From Pseudomonas fluorescens (GTDB lineage: Bacteria; Pseudomonadota; Gammaproteobacteria; Pseudomonadales; Pseudomonadaceae): a stretch of 64,000 nucleotides of DNA. The DNA lies in NCBI RefSeq assembly GCF_000967965.1, contig NZ_LACC01000025.1:12405-76404 (forward strand), written 5' to 3'. A program made the position numbers and the translations under genes. The stretch's first letter is position 1; each line of letters begins with the position of its first letter. The notes beneath the pieces were generated by a model. That model was not told the DNA's origin. It made no database searches and saw only the letters and a list, made by a program, of their open reading frames with translations. Below are positions 6,864 through 14,952 of the stretch, in pieces.

Positions 6864-8381
6864 CTATCGAACCTTGTCCTCACGCCCACGCAACAACATG
6901 TTCGGCATGGCAATCGCCGCCGCCAGCCCCAGCAATGAAACAGCCGCGCTGACCGTCAGCAAATGCCGGAACGTCAGCAACAATTCGGCACGCAAGGCGT
7001 TCTGCGCATCACCCGGCGCGGCATTCAAACCGTCCAGCAACACATTCCCCGAACTGCCTTCGGCAATCAGCGACGAGTCGGCCAGGTGCGCAAAACTCGA
7101 GTCCTGCAACAACGCCAACAGCAGCGCCGACATCAACGCCACACCCACGGCACCACCCAGCGAACGGAACAGATTGGTGGTGCTGGTGGCGACACCGATA
7201 TCCCGCTGGTCCACCGAGTTCTGCGTGCCGACCAATGACGTGGGGAACTGCATGCCGGAGGCAATCCCGCAGAGCAGCATGAACAGACTGCTCACGACGA
7301 ACGCCTGGGGCGGGCTGAACGCCATGCCGATAATCGAGGCAGGCATCAGCGCCGCACCGCTAAGGATCATCGGTTTGTAGCGCCCGGTCACCGAGGTGCG
7401 GCGGCCGGCGAAATACGCGCCGATCGGCAAGCCCATGGCCAGGGGCAGCAGATGCAGGGCGGCGCTGTCGGCACCGGCGCCGGTGACGCTCTGAAAGCGC
7501 AGCGGCATCAATACGATCAGCGAGATGGCCTGGAAACTGGTGAAGAAAATCGTGCACCAGCACAGGATCGCGTTGCGGTTGGCGAACAGATGCATGGGCA
7601 ACAACGGCTCCCGTGCCCGCCGCTCGTGGGCGACGAACAGCCCCAGCACCAGCACCGCACTAGCCAGCAGCGCCAGTACTTCGGCGCTGCGCCACGAATG
7701 GCCCTGACCGACCTGGGTGATGCCCAGCAACAATGCCGTGAGCCCGATGATCATCAGCATGGTGCCCAGGTAATCGATGATCGGTTTGCGTTGCGGAATC
7801 GGCAGGCCCACTAGCGTGCGATGGGCCACCAGCCAGGCACCCAGGCCCAGCGGCAGGTTGATCAGGAACACCCAGCGCCAGGACAGGTATTCGGTCATGT
7901 AGCCGCCAAGCACCGGGCCGGCGACGCTGGCCACGGCATACATACTGCTGAAATAGCCCTGGTAACGACCGCGCTCCCGTGGCGGCACGATGTCCCCGAT
8001 GATCGCCTGGCTCACCGAAATCATCCCGCCGGCCCCGATGCCCTGGAGGATCCGCGCCAACACCAGTTGCTCCATGCTCTGGGCCATGCCGCAGAACACC
8101 GACGCCAGGGTGAACAGGCCCATGCCGAACAGCATCAGCTTGCGCCGCCCGTACAGATCGCCCAGTTTTCCGTAGATCGGCACCGCCACGGTCATGGCCA
8201 CCATGTAGCCGGAAATCACCCAGGCGAGCAGGCTGACGTCCTTGAATTGCGCGGAAATGGCTGGCATCGAAACAGCGACGATGGTCTGGTCCAGCGCGCC
8301 GAGAAAGATCGCCAGCATCAGGGCGATCAGCACGCTGCGGATGGCGGGTTTGGGCGTTTCAGGCTGGTGGAGATTGGTCAC
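6864..8381 (-). CDS. DHA2-family MFS drug-type exporter
   Basis: The 505-residue protein has about 14 membrane helices and belongs to the EmrB/QacA (DHA2) group of proton-driven exporters. Motif A is GKLGDLYGRRKLM near residue 75, and motif C is in the fifth helix (GPVLGGYMTEYLSWRWVFLINLP). The GTG start at VTNLHQPETP is preferred because GCAGG precedes it. Upstream TTG codons remain in frame. No membrane-fusion partner gene lies nearby, so it probably works alone in the inner membrane. The substrate is unknown. The position next to pobA could mean export of aromatic compounds, which is only a guess. Confidence 0.85.
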   Translation of the reverse strand: MTNLHQPETPKPAIRSVLIALMLAIFLGALDQTIVAVSMPAISAQFKDVSLLAWVISGYMVAMTVAVPIYGKLGDLYGRRKLMLFGMGLFTLASVFCGMAQSMEQLVLARILQGIGAGGMISVSQAIIGDIVPPRERGRYQGYFSSMYAVASVAGPVLGGYMTEYLSWRWVFLINLPLGLGAWLVAHRTLVGLPIPQRKPIIDYLGTMLMIIGLTALLLGITQVGQGHSWRSAEVLALLASAVLVLGLFVAHERRAREPLLPMHLFANRNAILCWCTIFFTSFQAISLIVLMPLRFQSVTGAGADSAALHLLPLAMGLPIGAYFAGRRTSVTGRYKPMILSGAALMPASIIGMAFSPPQAFVVSSLFMLLCGIASGMQFPTSLVGTQNSVDQRDIGVATSTTNLFRSLGGAVGVALMSALLLALLQDSSFAHLADSSLIAEGSSGNVLLDGLNAAPGDAQNALRAELLLTFRHLLTVSAAVSLLGLAAAIAMPNMLLRGREDKVR

Positions 8382-8459
8382 GGGAAAACCTGCGGGCGGT
8401 GATTGACCCGCACGAGGCAAGGCGAGCGGGAATGCTCGCCAGTGTAAGTCGGTAGGAGG

Positions 8460-9653
8460 CTATTCGATAGCCTCATAAGGAAGACCGACGTAGTTTTCTG
8501 CAATGGTTTTTCGACCCGCTTCGGAGCCGACAAAATACTCCAGCTCCGACTCGGCAATGCGCTGGCTAAAGGCATCGTGGTCATCGAAACGGTGCAGCAT
8601 CGAGGTCATCCACCAGGAAAACCGCTCGGCCTTCCACACCCGGCGCAGGCAGATTTCCGAGTATTTCTCCAGCAGATCAAGGCGATCGTCGCGGTAAACC
8701 TTGAGCAGGATGTTGAACAGCGTGCTGACGTCACTGGCCGCCAAATTCAGGCCCTTGGCGCCGGTGGGCGGGACAATGTGCGCGGCGTCACCGACCAGGA
8801 ACATGCGCCCGTACTGCATGGGTTCGACGACGAAGCTGCGTAGCGGCGCGATGCTTTTTTCGATGGACGGGCCGGTCACCAGTTTGTCTGCCAACTGTTG
8901 TGGCAGGCGCGACTTGAGTTCGTCCCAGAAGCGTTGATCCGACCAGTTATCCACATGATCGCTGGTGGGCACTTGCAGGTAATAACGGGTGCGCGTCGGC
9001 GAGCGCATGCTGCACAGGGCAAAACCGCGCTCGTGGCGGGCGTAGACCAGCTCTTCGTGGGCCGGCGGGGTGTCGGCCAGGATCCCGAGCCAGCCGAACG
9101 GATAGATCCGTTCGAAGACTTTCAGGCTGTCGGCTGGAATCGATTGCCGTGCCACTCCATGGAAGCCGTCGCAACCGGCGATGTAGTCACAATCGAGACG
9201 ATACAGTTCGCCGTCTTTCTCAAAAGTGACAAACGCTTCGTCGGTTTTCATGCCATGGGGAACGACGTTGTCGGCTTGATAAATCGTCTGCGCGCCGGCC
9301 TCCCGACGAGCGGCCATCAGGTCGCGGGTGACTTCGGTCTGGCCGTAGATCATCACGGTCTTGCCACCCGTCAGGGCGTGCAGATCGATGTGTACCTGGC
9401 GTCCGTCGAGGGCCAGTTCGAAGCCGTCATGGACCAGTCCCTCGGCGTCCATGCGCTGACTCACGCCGGCCTGACGCAACAGCTCTACCATGCCTTGCTC
9501 AAGCACGCCGGCGCGGATTCGGCCGAGCACATAGTCCGGGGCCTGACGTTCGAGAATGAGGGTGTCGATGCCGGCGTTGTGCAGCAATTGGCCGAGCAAC
9601 AAGCCAGAAGGGCCTGCACCAATGATGGCGACTTGGGTTTTCAGCGTTTTCAT
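8460..9653 (-). CDS. pobA: 4-hydroxybenzoate 3-monooxygenase PobA
   Basis: This 397-residue flavoprotein hydroxylates 4-hydroxybenzoate to protocatechuate using NADPH and oxygen. It has the FAD motif VAIIGAGPSG (residues 8-17), the substrate residues Tyr204, Ser215 and Arg217 (equivalent to Tyr201, Ser212 and Arg214 of the classical enzyme with a three-residue offset), and GDAAHIVPPTGAKG near residue 290. It is three residues longer at the N-terminus than the reference because the start reads MKTLKTQVAI. The start codon is preceded by AAGAACA, which doubles as a Crc/Hfq-type motif. The divergent AraC-type gene is its expected regulator. Confidence 0.96.
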   Translation of the reverse strand: MKTLKTQVAIIGAGPSGLLLGQLLHNAGIDTLILERQAPDYVLGRIRAGVLEQGMVELLRQAGVSQRMDAEGLVHDGFELALDGRQVHIDLHALTGGKTVMIYGQTEVTRDLMAARREAGAQTIYQADNVVPHGMKTDEAFVTFEKDGELYRLDCDYIAGCDGFHGVARQSIPADSLKVFERIYPFGWLGILADTPPAHEELVYARHERGFALCSMRSPTRTRYYLQVPTSDHVDNWSDQRFWDELKSRLPQQLADKLVTGPSIEKSIAPLRSFVVEPMQYGRMFLVGDAAHIVPPTGAKGLNLAASDVSTLFNILLKVYRDDRLDLLEKYSEICLRRVWKAERFSWWMTSMLHRFDDHDAFSQRIAESELEYFVGSEAGRKTIAENYVGLPYEAIE

Positions 9654-9660
9654 TGTTCTT
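9653..9660 (-). promoter_or_regulatory. Candidate Crc/Hfq (CA) motif at pobA start
   Basis: On the minus strand the sequence reads AAGAACAA and overlaps the A of the pobA ATG. It matches AANAANAA, the catabolite-activity motif through which Hfq with Crc blocks translation in pseudomonads. Confidence 0.45.
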
Positions 9661-9834
9661 ATGACTCGCAAGCTTCACGCGACCAGGGCCGGTGAATTAT
9701 TTTTATGGATCGAGTGCTTGCATTTTTCCCTTGCGAGTCTGTCAATTGAAGGTGAAAACTGAGCCGATAGCTGTACATTCTGCCAATCGGTGCGATTATC
9801 GCCCGTCATCTACTCCGAGGCCTGGATTGAAGTG

Positions 9835-10731
9835 ATGAACAAGCCTGACCTGCCTTCGATTCCGGTGTTCAAGCTCTACGGTGAAAGCCTGGATTGGCCG
9901 ACCCCGGACTTGCTGCACTGTGAAACCATTTCCAAACGCAGTCGCGAACATCATTGGGAAATCAAACCTCACCGCCACGCTGATTTGTGCCAGTTGCTCT
10001 TCGTGTTCAAAGGTCAGGCCGAGCTTGAAATCGAAGGCAAGCGTACGCAACTGGTGGAACCGGCCATCCAGATCCTGCCACCGCTGTCGGTGCACGGCTT
10101 TCGCTTTTCCGAGGACGTGGAAGGGTTTGTCGTGACCCTGGCCGCGCCGCTGATCGCCCACCTGCAGATGCAGTTGGGGCAATCGGTCAATGCCCTGGCC
10201 CAGTCCGAAAGCTACCCGGCAGGCAAGGACGCCGAGTACCTCAACAGCCTGTTCAGCGCCTTGCAGAACGAATACACCAGCCATCAACCGGCGCGGGAAA
10301 TGCTCATGCATTCGCTGGTCAGTGTGATCGTGGTGTGGGTCAGTCGCCAGGTGATCCAGCGCCGCACCGCCATGGCGCGACCGCAGCGGGCCCGGGAATA
10401 CCTCAACGGGTTTATTCAGCTGGTGGAAGAGACCTATCGCCAGCACGTCAAGGTCGAGGACCTGGCGCACCGACTGGGGATTTCCGTGTCCCACCTCAAC
10501 GGCACCTGCCGTGAGCTGGCGGGGCAACCGGCGTTGCAGATCATGCACGAACGGCAATTGCTGGAGGCCAAGCGTTTGCTGACCTACACCAGCATGACCA
10601 TTTATGAAATGTCCGACGTGTTGGGGTTTTCCGATCCGACCAACTTCACGCGCCTGTTCCGGCGTCGTGTGGGGATTTCGCCCAAGGTGTTTCGCGACCG
10701 CTTGAAGGCCGATCAGGACAACGAAGCCTGA
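9835..10731 (+). CDS. pobR: AraC-type activator PobR
   Basis: The 298-residue protein has a cupin-like N-terminal sensing domain (HRHADLCQLLFVFKGQ near residue 45) and a C-terminal double helix-turn-helix of the AraC/XylS type (VEDLAHRLGISVSHLN, then MTIYEMSDVLGFSDPTNF followed by RLFRRRVGISP). It starts 181 bases from pobA and is transcribed away from it. PobR proteins activate pobA in response to 4-hydroxybenzoate. The ATG at MNKPDLPS is preferred because GAGG lies upstream. Pseudomonas PobR is of the AraC family while the Acinetobacter one is IclR-type, and this gene fits the former. Confidence 0.88.
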   Translation: MNKPDLPSIPVFKLYGESLDWPTPDLLHCETISKRSREHHWEIKPHRHADLCQLLFVFKGQAELEIEGKRTQLVEPAIQILPPLSVHGFRFSEDVEGFVVTLAAPLIAHLQMQLGQSVNALAQSESYPAGKDAEYLNSLFSALQNEYTSHQPAREMLMHSLVSVIVVWVSRQVIQRRTAMARPQRAREYLNGFIQLVEETYRQHVKVEDLAHRLGISVSHLNGTCRELAGQPALQIMHERQLLEAKRLLTYTSMTIYEMSDVLGFSDPTNFTRLFRRRVGISPKVFRDRLKADQDNEA

Positions 10732-10740
10732 CCCCCTTCG

Positions 10741-10917
10741 TTAGCGGAGGGCGTTGAGGGTGGCGTTGTGGGGGATACAGCGCTCGAAGTTGCAGCTCGC
10801 GTATTCACGGGGCAGGTTGCGCAGTTGCTCGACGCGCCAGGCCGCAGCTCCGTATAGCCCGAGCGTGACCGCACAGGTGATGAAAATCGCGAGGTATCTT
10901 CTTGTTTTGATGTTCAT
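10741..10917 (-). CDS. Small single-pass membrane protein
   Basis: The 58-residue product begins MNIKTRRYLAIFITC, has one membrane helix (about residues 8-27, ending GLYGAAAW) and a short C-terminal tail with two cysteines (ASCNFERCIPH). A good GAGGTC ribosome site lies nine bases before the ATG. It converges on pobR with a nine-base gap. The function is unknown. The two close cysteines might form a disulfide if the tail is periplasmic. Confidence 0.55.
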   Translation of the reverse strand: MNIKTRRYLAIFITCAVTLGLYGAAAWRVEQLRNLPREYASCNFERCIPHNATLNALR

Positions 10918-11048
10918 GGCGTTGACCTCTGAACGAATACCTTTCGGTATTACTTTGAGCATAGGTCAGCGCGGGTGAGTTACCAGCAAAGCACGTTATG
11001 GATGTACCGCGACATTCAGAACCCTGATACCTCCCACAGGGTTTCCAT

Positions 11049-11954
11049 TCACAACCCGATATCCCACTCCGGTTCTTCGGGAAACCTCACCACCAGAAAA
11101 TCCAGCAAGCTGCGCAACGCCGCCGGCATGTGTTTGCGCGAGGCATATACCGCATACACGTTCATTTGCCGGGGTTCGGCCGTCGGCAGCAGGCGAATCA
11201 ATTCGCCGCTGTGGATGTACACGCCGGCCTGGTACGTGGGCAGCATCGCCACCCCGGCGCCGGCGATCGTTGCACGCAGCAGCGTGCTGGCCTCGTTGGC
11301 GCTGATGTTGCCCTGCACCGGTACTGAAACCTGCTCGCCGTCCTGCTCGAAATGCCACAGGCTTTTGCCGAAGTAGGAGTGGGTCAGGCAATTGTGCTGG
11401 CTCAGGTCCTCGACCCGTTGCGGCGCCGGATGCTCGCGCAAGTAAGCGGGGGACGCGCAGATCACCGAGCGGCAAACCGTCAGGCGGCGGGCAATCAGGT
11501 TCGGGTCCAGGTCGTTGCTGGTGCGGATCGCCAGGTCGATGCGCTCATCCACCAGGTTCACGGTGCGGTCGAGCATCTGCATGTCGATGCTGACGCCGGG
11601 GTAGCGTCGGACATACGCAGCCATGGCATCGGCCAGTTGCGCCTGGCCGAAGGAGGTGCTGACGCTTATCCGCAGCAGGCCGCGCGGTGCGTCATCCGGT
11701 TCGCTGACGGCGGCCTGCATGTCGGTGGACAAGTCGAGCATCTGCCGACAGCGGGGCAGGATCTCGGTGCCGGCGGCGGTCAGGCTCAACTTGCGCGTGG
11801 TGCGATGCATCAGGCGCGCGCCGACCCAGTCTTCCAGTTCCGCCAGATACCGCGATACCACCGGCCGCGACAGCTCCAGATGATCGGCGGCGGCCGACTG
11901 GCTGCCGAGGTCGACCACCGTGACGAACACGCGCATTGCTTGTAGACGATCCAT
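11049..11954 (-). CDS. LysR-type transcriptional regulator
   Basis: The 301-residue protein has a typical LysR helix-turn-helix (QSAAADHLELSRPVVSRYLAELE, residues about 18-40) and a substrate-binding half of the CrgA/AaeR-like subgroup (ISVSTSFGQAQLADAM). It is divergent from the exported metallo-beta-lactamase-fold gene, with 114 bases between the two starts, and likely regulates it. The effector is unknown. Confidence 0.85.
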   Translation of the reverse strand: MDRLQAMRVFVTVVDLGSQSAAADHLELSRPVVSRYLAELEDWVGARLMHRTTRKLSLTAAGTEILPRCRQMLDLSTDMQAAVSEPDDAPRGLLRISVSTSFGQAQLADAMAAYVRRYPGVSIDMQMLDRTVNLVDERIDLAIRTSNDLDPNLIARRLTVCRSVICASPAYLREHPAPQRVEDLSQHNCLTHSYFGKSLWHFEQDGEQVSVPVQGNISANEASTLLRATIAGAGVAMLPTYQAGVYIHSGELIRLLPTAEPRQMNVYAVYASRKHMPAALRSLLDFLVVRFPEEPEWDIGL

Positions 11955-12068
11955 GATTTGCCCGCTTTCAGAAACAAACTATGTTCAAGCATCGCATTTT
12001 TTGTACTGACTCAGGCAACTAAGCTCTGTTCCATCGCCAAGCAAGGCATTTGGACAACGGAGCAACAG

Positions 12069-12947
12069 ATGATCGGTTTCACCACTTTAAAGCGCATTGT
12101 GCTGGCGGTCGCCGCCCTCGGTTTCTCCGCCCATGCAGCCGCCTCGACCCTGACGCTGGATGTCTACAATCCCGGCGAAAAAGCCATCTTCCCAGTGACC
12201 TCGGTACTGGTCAGCGGCGAGAAAGAAGCGATCCTGGTGGATGCGCAATTCGGCAAATCCCAGGCCGAACAGGTGGTGGAAAAAATCCGCGCCAGCGGCA
12301 AGCAACTGACCACCATCTACATCAGCCATGGCGATCCGGATTACTACTTCGGCCTCGACACCCTGACGGCTGCGTTCCCCAAGGCCAAAGTCCTCGCCTC
12401 ACAGCCGACCGTCGACCACATCAAACGAACCGTCGACGGCAAACTGGCGTTCTGGGGCCCGAAAATGGGCACCGACGTGCCGGCCAAAACCATTGTGCCG
12501 GGTGTGCTCAAGGGCGACAGCCTGATCCTTGAAGGGCAGAAGTTGCAGGTAGTTGGTCTTGAGGGCCCGCAGCCGGATCGCAGCTTTGTGTGGATTCCGT
12601 CGATCAAGGCGGTAGTCGGTGGTGTCGTGGTGGCGCAAAACATTCACGTGTGGATGGCTGACACGCAAACGCAACAGTCCCATGCCGATTGGTTGGCTAC
12701 GCTGCATTCCATTGAAACCCTGAAACCGCAGATGGTGGTGCCGGGTCATTACCTCGGCGAGAGCGATCGCTCCCTGGCCGCCGTGCAGTTCACCGCCGCT
12801 TACATCAAGGCCTTCGACGAGGAAACCGCCAAGGCCAAGGATTCTGCCGCGCTGATCGCGGCGATGAAGAAACGCTTTCCGACCCTGGGTGATGAAAGCT
12901 CCCTGGAACTGAGCGCCAAGGTCGCCAAGGGCGAGATGAAGTGGTAA
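12069..12947 (+). CDS. Exported metallo-beta-lactamase-fold protein with altered metal motif
   Basis: The 292-residue protein has a signal peptide (KRIVLAVAALGFSAHAAA, cleavage near residue 25) and the metallo-beta-lactamase fold order: ILVDAQFG near 55-62, the motif region at 86-92, GGVVVAQNIHVW, then VVPGHYLG. The usual HxHxDH metal motif reads H87-G-D89-P-D91-Y92, so two histidines are replaced while the first histidine, the aspartate and the later histidine remain. Some exported family members share this variant, so it may be a genuine subfamily (possibly the group called Vmh) rather than decay. GGAG supports the ATG. The substrate is unknown. Confidence 0.8.
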   Translation: MIGFTTLKRIVLAVAALGFSAHAAASTLTLDVYNPGEKAIFPVTSVLVSGEKEAILVDAQFGKSQAEQVVEKIRASGKQLTTIYISHGDPDYYFGLDTLTAAFPKAKVLASQPTVDHIKRTVDGKLAFWGPKMGTDVPAKTIVPGVLKGDSLILEGQKLQVVGLEGPQPDRSFVWIPSIKAVVGGVVVAQNIHVWMADTQTQQSHADWLATLHSIETLKPQMVVPGHYLGESDRSLAAVQFTAAYIKAFDEETAKAKDSAALIAAMKKRFPTLGDESSLELSAKVAKGEMKW

Positions 12948-12994
12948 CCGGAAGTACATGAAGCCGAAGCAACTTTTGAGATGAAAGTGATTAC

Positions 12995-13119
12995 CTGTGG
13001 CGAGGGGGCTTGCCCCCGTTGGAGTGCGAAGCGCTCCCCTGCATTCTTCAGCTACACCGCATGCAGTAGGTTTTACGACTGCTACGCAGCCGAACGGGGG
13101 CAAGCCCCCTCGCCACAAA
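12995..13119. repeat. MITE-like long inverted repeat, copy 2
   Basis: It shows the same arms as copy 1 (TGTGGCGAGGGGGCTTGCCC and its complement), with a different inner stretch of about 80 bases. It lies between two plus-strand genes. Confidence 0.85.
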
Positions 13120-13166
13120 GGTTACATCGATCGCACAAGTTACAAGTCAACCCACTGGAGAACGTC

Positions 13167-13781
13167 ATGAGCAAAATCGCAATCATCGGTGCCACCGGTC
13201 GTGCCGGTAGCCAACTGCTGGAAGAAGCCCTGCGTCGCGGTCACAGCGTTACCGCCATTGCCCGCGATACATCGAAAATAGATCCGCGTGAAGGTGTGGT
13301 CAGCAAGGCCGTCGATGCCCTTGATGCCGCTGCGTTGCAAGCTGCAATTGCGGGCCATGACGTGGTTATCAGCGCGGCGCATTTCGCCACGCTGCCTGCC
13401 AGCGCAGTCGTAGGCCCGGTGAAAAAAGCCGGGGTCAAACGTCTGCTGGTGGTGGGCGGGGCGGGTTCGCTGCTATTGCCCGATGATACTCGAGTGATCG
13501 ATAGCGAAGGTTTCCCTGAGGCTTACAAGGCAGAGGCCAGCGCCGGTGCAGAATTCCTCGCAAGCTTGCGTGAAGAGCGGGATCTGGACTGGACCTTCCT
13601 GTCGCCATCGGCCGAATTTGTCGAGGGCGAGCGCACGGGGAAATTCCGCCTCGGTCAGGATGATTTGCTGGTAAGCAGCGAAGGGCGCAGCTGGATTACT
13701 TTTGCCGACTACGCGATTGCAATGCTCGACGAAGTGGAAGCGCCGAAGCATTCGCGGCAGCGGTTTACCGTCGGATATTGA
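13167..13781 (+). CDS. NAD(P)H-binding atypical SDR (NmrA/YwnB-like)
   Basis: The 204-residue protein starts with the dinucleotide site IAIIGATGRAGSQLLEEAL (GATGRAG at residues 8-14) and belongs to the atypical short-chain dehydrogenase group that includes YwnB and NmrA-like proteins. It lacks the Tyr-x3-Lys catalytic pair in the usual place, so a redox-sensing or reductase role are both possible. CTGGAG lies eight bases before the ATG. The reading frame is open upstream through the repeat, but that part is not coding. Confidence 0.8.
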   Translation: MSKIAIIGATGRAGSQLLEEALRRGHSVTAIARDTSKIDPREGVVSKAVDALDAAALQAAIAGHDVVISAAHFATLPASAVVGPVKKAGVKRLLVVGGAGSLLLPDDTRVIDSEGFPEAYKAEASAGAEFLASLREERDLDWTFLSPSAEFVEGERTGKFRLGQDDLLVSSEGRSWITFADYAIAMLDEVEAPKHSRQRFTVGY

Positions 13782-13795
13782 GTTCACTGGTCATT

Positions 13796-13886
13796 TGTAG
13801 GAGTGAGCCTGCTCGCGATAGCAGTGGAGCAGTCAACATTGATTTTGAATGTGAATCCGTCATCGCGAGCAGGCTCACTCCTACAG
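13796..13886. repeat. REP doublet
   Basis: Two inverted REP arms (TGTAGGAGTGAGCCTGCTCG and its complement) lie about 40 bases apart, 15 bases after the SDR stop. Confidence 0.85.
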
Positions 13887-13911
13887 GGTGGAGCATCAGA
13901 GTTGTACGGTT

Positions 13912-14793
13912 TTACCGCGACTGCGCCTGCTCCACCAACCAGCCCATCAATTCCCTCAACTTCGGCGAAGGTCCTGGTTTTTCGGGGAACACCAGGTAAT
14001 ACGCAAGTCCGGTCGTCACTTTCAATTCGAATGGCATGACCAGCCGCCCGGCGTTCAGGTCATCGCCGATCAGCGACCAGTCGCCAATCGCCACCCCCGT
14101 TCCCTGGGACGCCATCGACATCGCCAGGTCCAGTGTTTCGAAATGCTGGCCCTTGCCGACATTGGTCAAATGCACATCCGCGGCTTTCAACCAGGCTTTC
14201 CAGTCCCGTTCGTCGCGGGTCGGGTGCAGCAGCAGGTGCTGTTGCAGATCGGCTGGGGCCTGCAGGGGCATAGGGCCTTCGAGTATCGGTCTGGAACACA
14301 CCGGCGTGAGTTGTTCGTCGAAGAGTTTTTGCGACATCAATGAATCGTCCGGCGGTGCGCCGTACATCACCGCTGCATCGAATTGCTCGCGATGAAAATC
14401 CACCCCGTGCTTGACCGTGGTGGTCAGTTCCACCGGCACGTCCGGGCGTTCCCGTTGCCATTGCAACAGACGCGGCAGCAACCAGCGCATGACGCAGGTC
14501 GGTGCCTTGAGTTGCAGGGTTTCGCGCTTCTCGCCGATCTGTTCAACGGCCTCGTCGATCAGGCCGAAAATCTGCTGGACCCGTGGCAGCCATTCCCGTC
14601 CTTCGGCTGTCAGGTCCAGGCCTCGGGCCAGGCGGATGAACAGTTCATAACCCAGATGATCTTCCAGCCCGGCGATCTGCCGACTCACCGCGCCCTGGGT
14701 GATGTGCAGCTGTTCGGCGGCCCGGGTGAAATTGCAGCACTGCGCGGTAATCAGAAAGGTGTGCAGCGCCGGCAGGGGAGGCAGTCGTTTCAT
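13912..14793 (-). CDS. LysR-type regulator (GcvA-like)
   Basis: The 293-residue regulator has the opening typical of the GcvA/AmpR group (RLPPLPALHTFLITAQCCNF) and a helix-turn-helix at TRAAEQLHITQGAVSRQIAG. It is divergent from the ThDP-enzyme operon, with 159 bases between the start codons, so it is the likely regulator of that operon. The inducer would then be a guanidino acid or polyamine-type compound, which is inference from position only. Confidence 0.85.
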   Translation of the reverse strand: MKRLPPLPALHTFLITAQCCNFTRAAEQLHITQGAVSRQIAGLEDHLGYELFIRLARGLDLTAEGREWLPRVQQIFGLIDEAVEQIGEKRETLQLKAPTCVMRWLLPRLLQWQRERPDVPVELTTTVKHGVDFHREQFDAAVMYGAPPDDSLMSQKLFDEQLTPVCSRPILEGPMPLQAPADLQQHLLLHPTRDERDWKAWLKAADVHLTNVGKGQHFETLDLAMSMASQGTGVAIGDWSLIGDDLNAGRLVMPFELKVTTGLAYYLVFPEKPGPSPKLRELMGWLVEQAQSR

Positions 14794-14934
14794 TGGGATC
14801 CAAGGTATGACGTGAGGACATGGCTAGTATGACTTTTTATCCATTGTTGCGGCTACCTGTCGCCCGTTCCAATGAGGCCATTCCCGGGCCTGCAAATCCA
14901 ATCTAAACACAGCGCACGCCCGGCGTCTCAAACG

Positions 14935-14942
14935 AACAAAAA
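14935..14942 (+). promoter_or_regulatory. Candidate Crc/Hfq (CA) motif before ThDP enzyme
   Basis: AACAAAAA matches AANAANAA and lies ten bases before the ATG, overlapping the ribosome-binding region. Confidence 0.4.
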
Positions 14943-14952
14943 GGGCAAAGAC

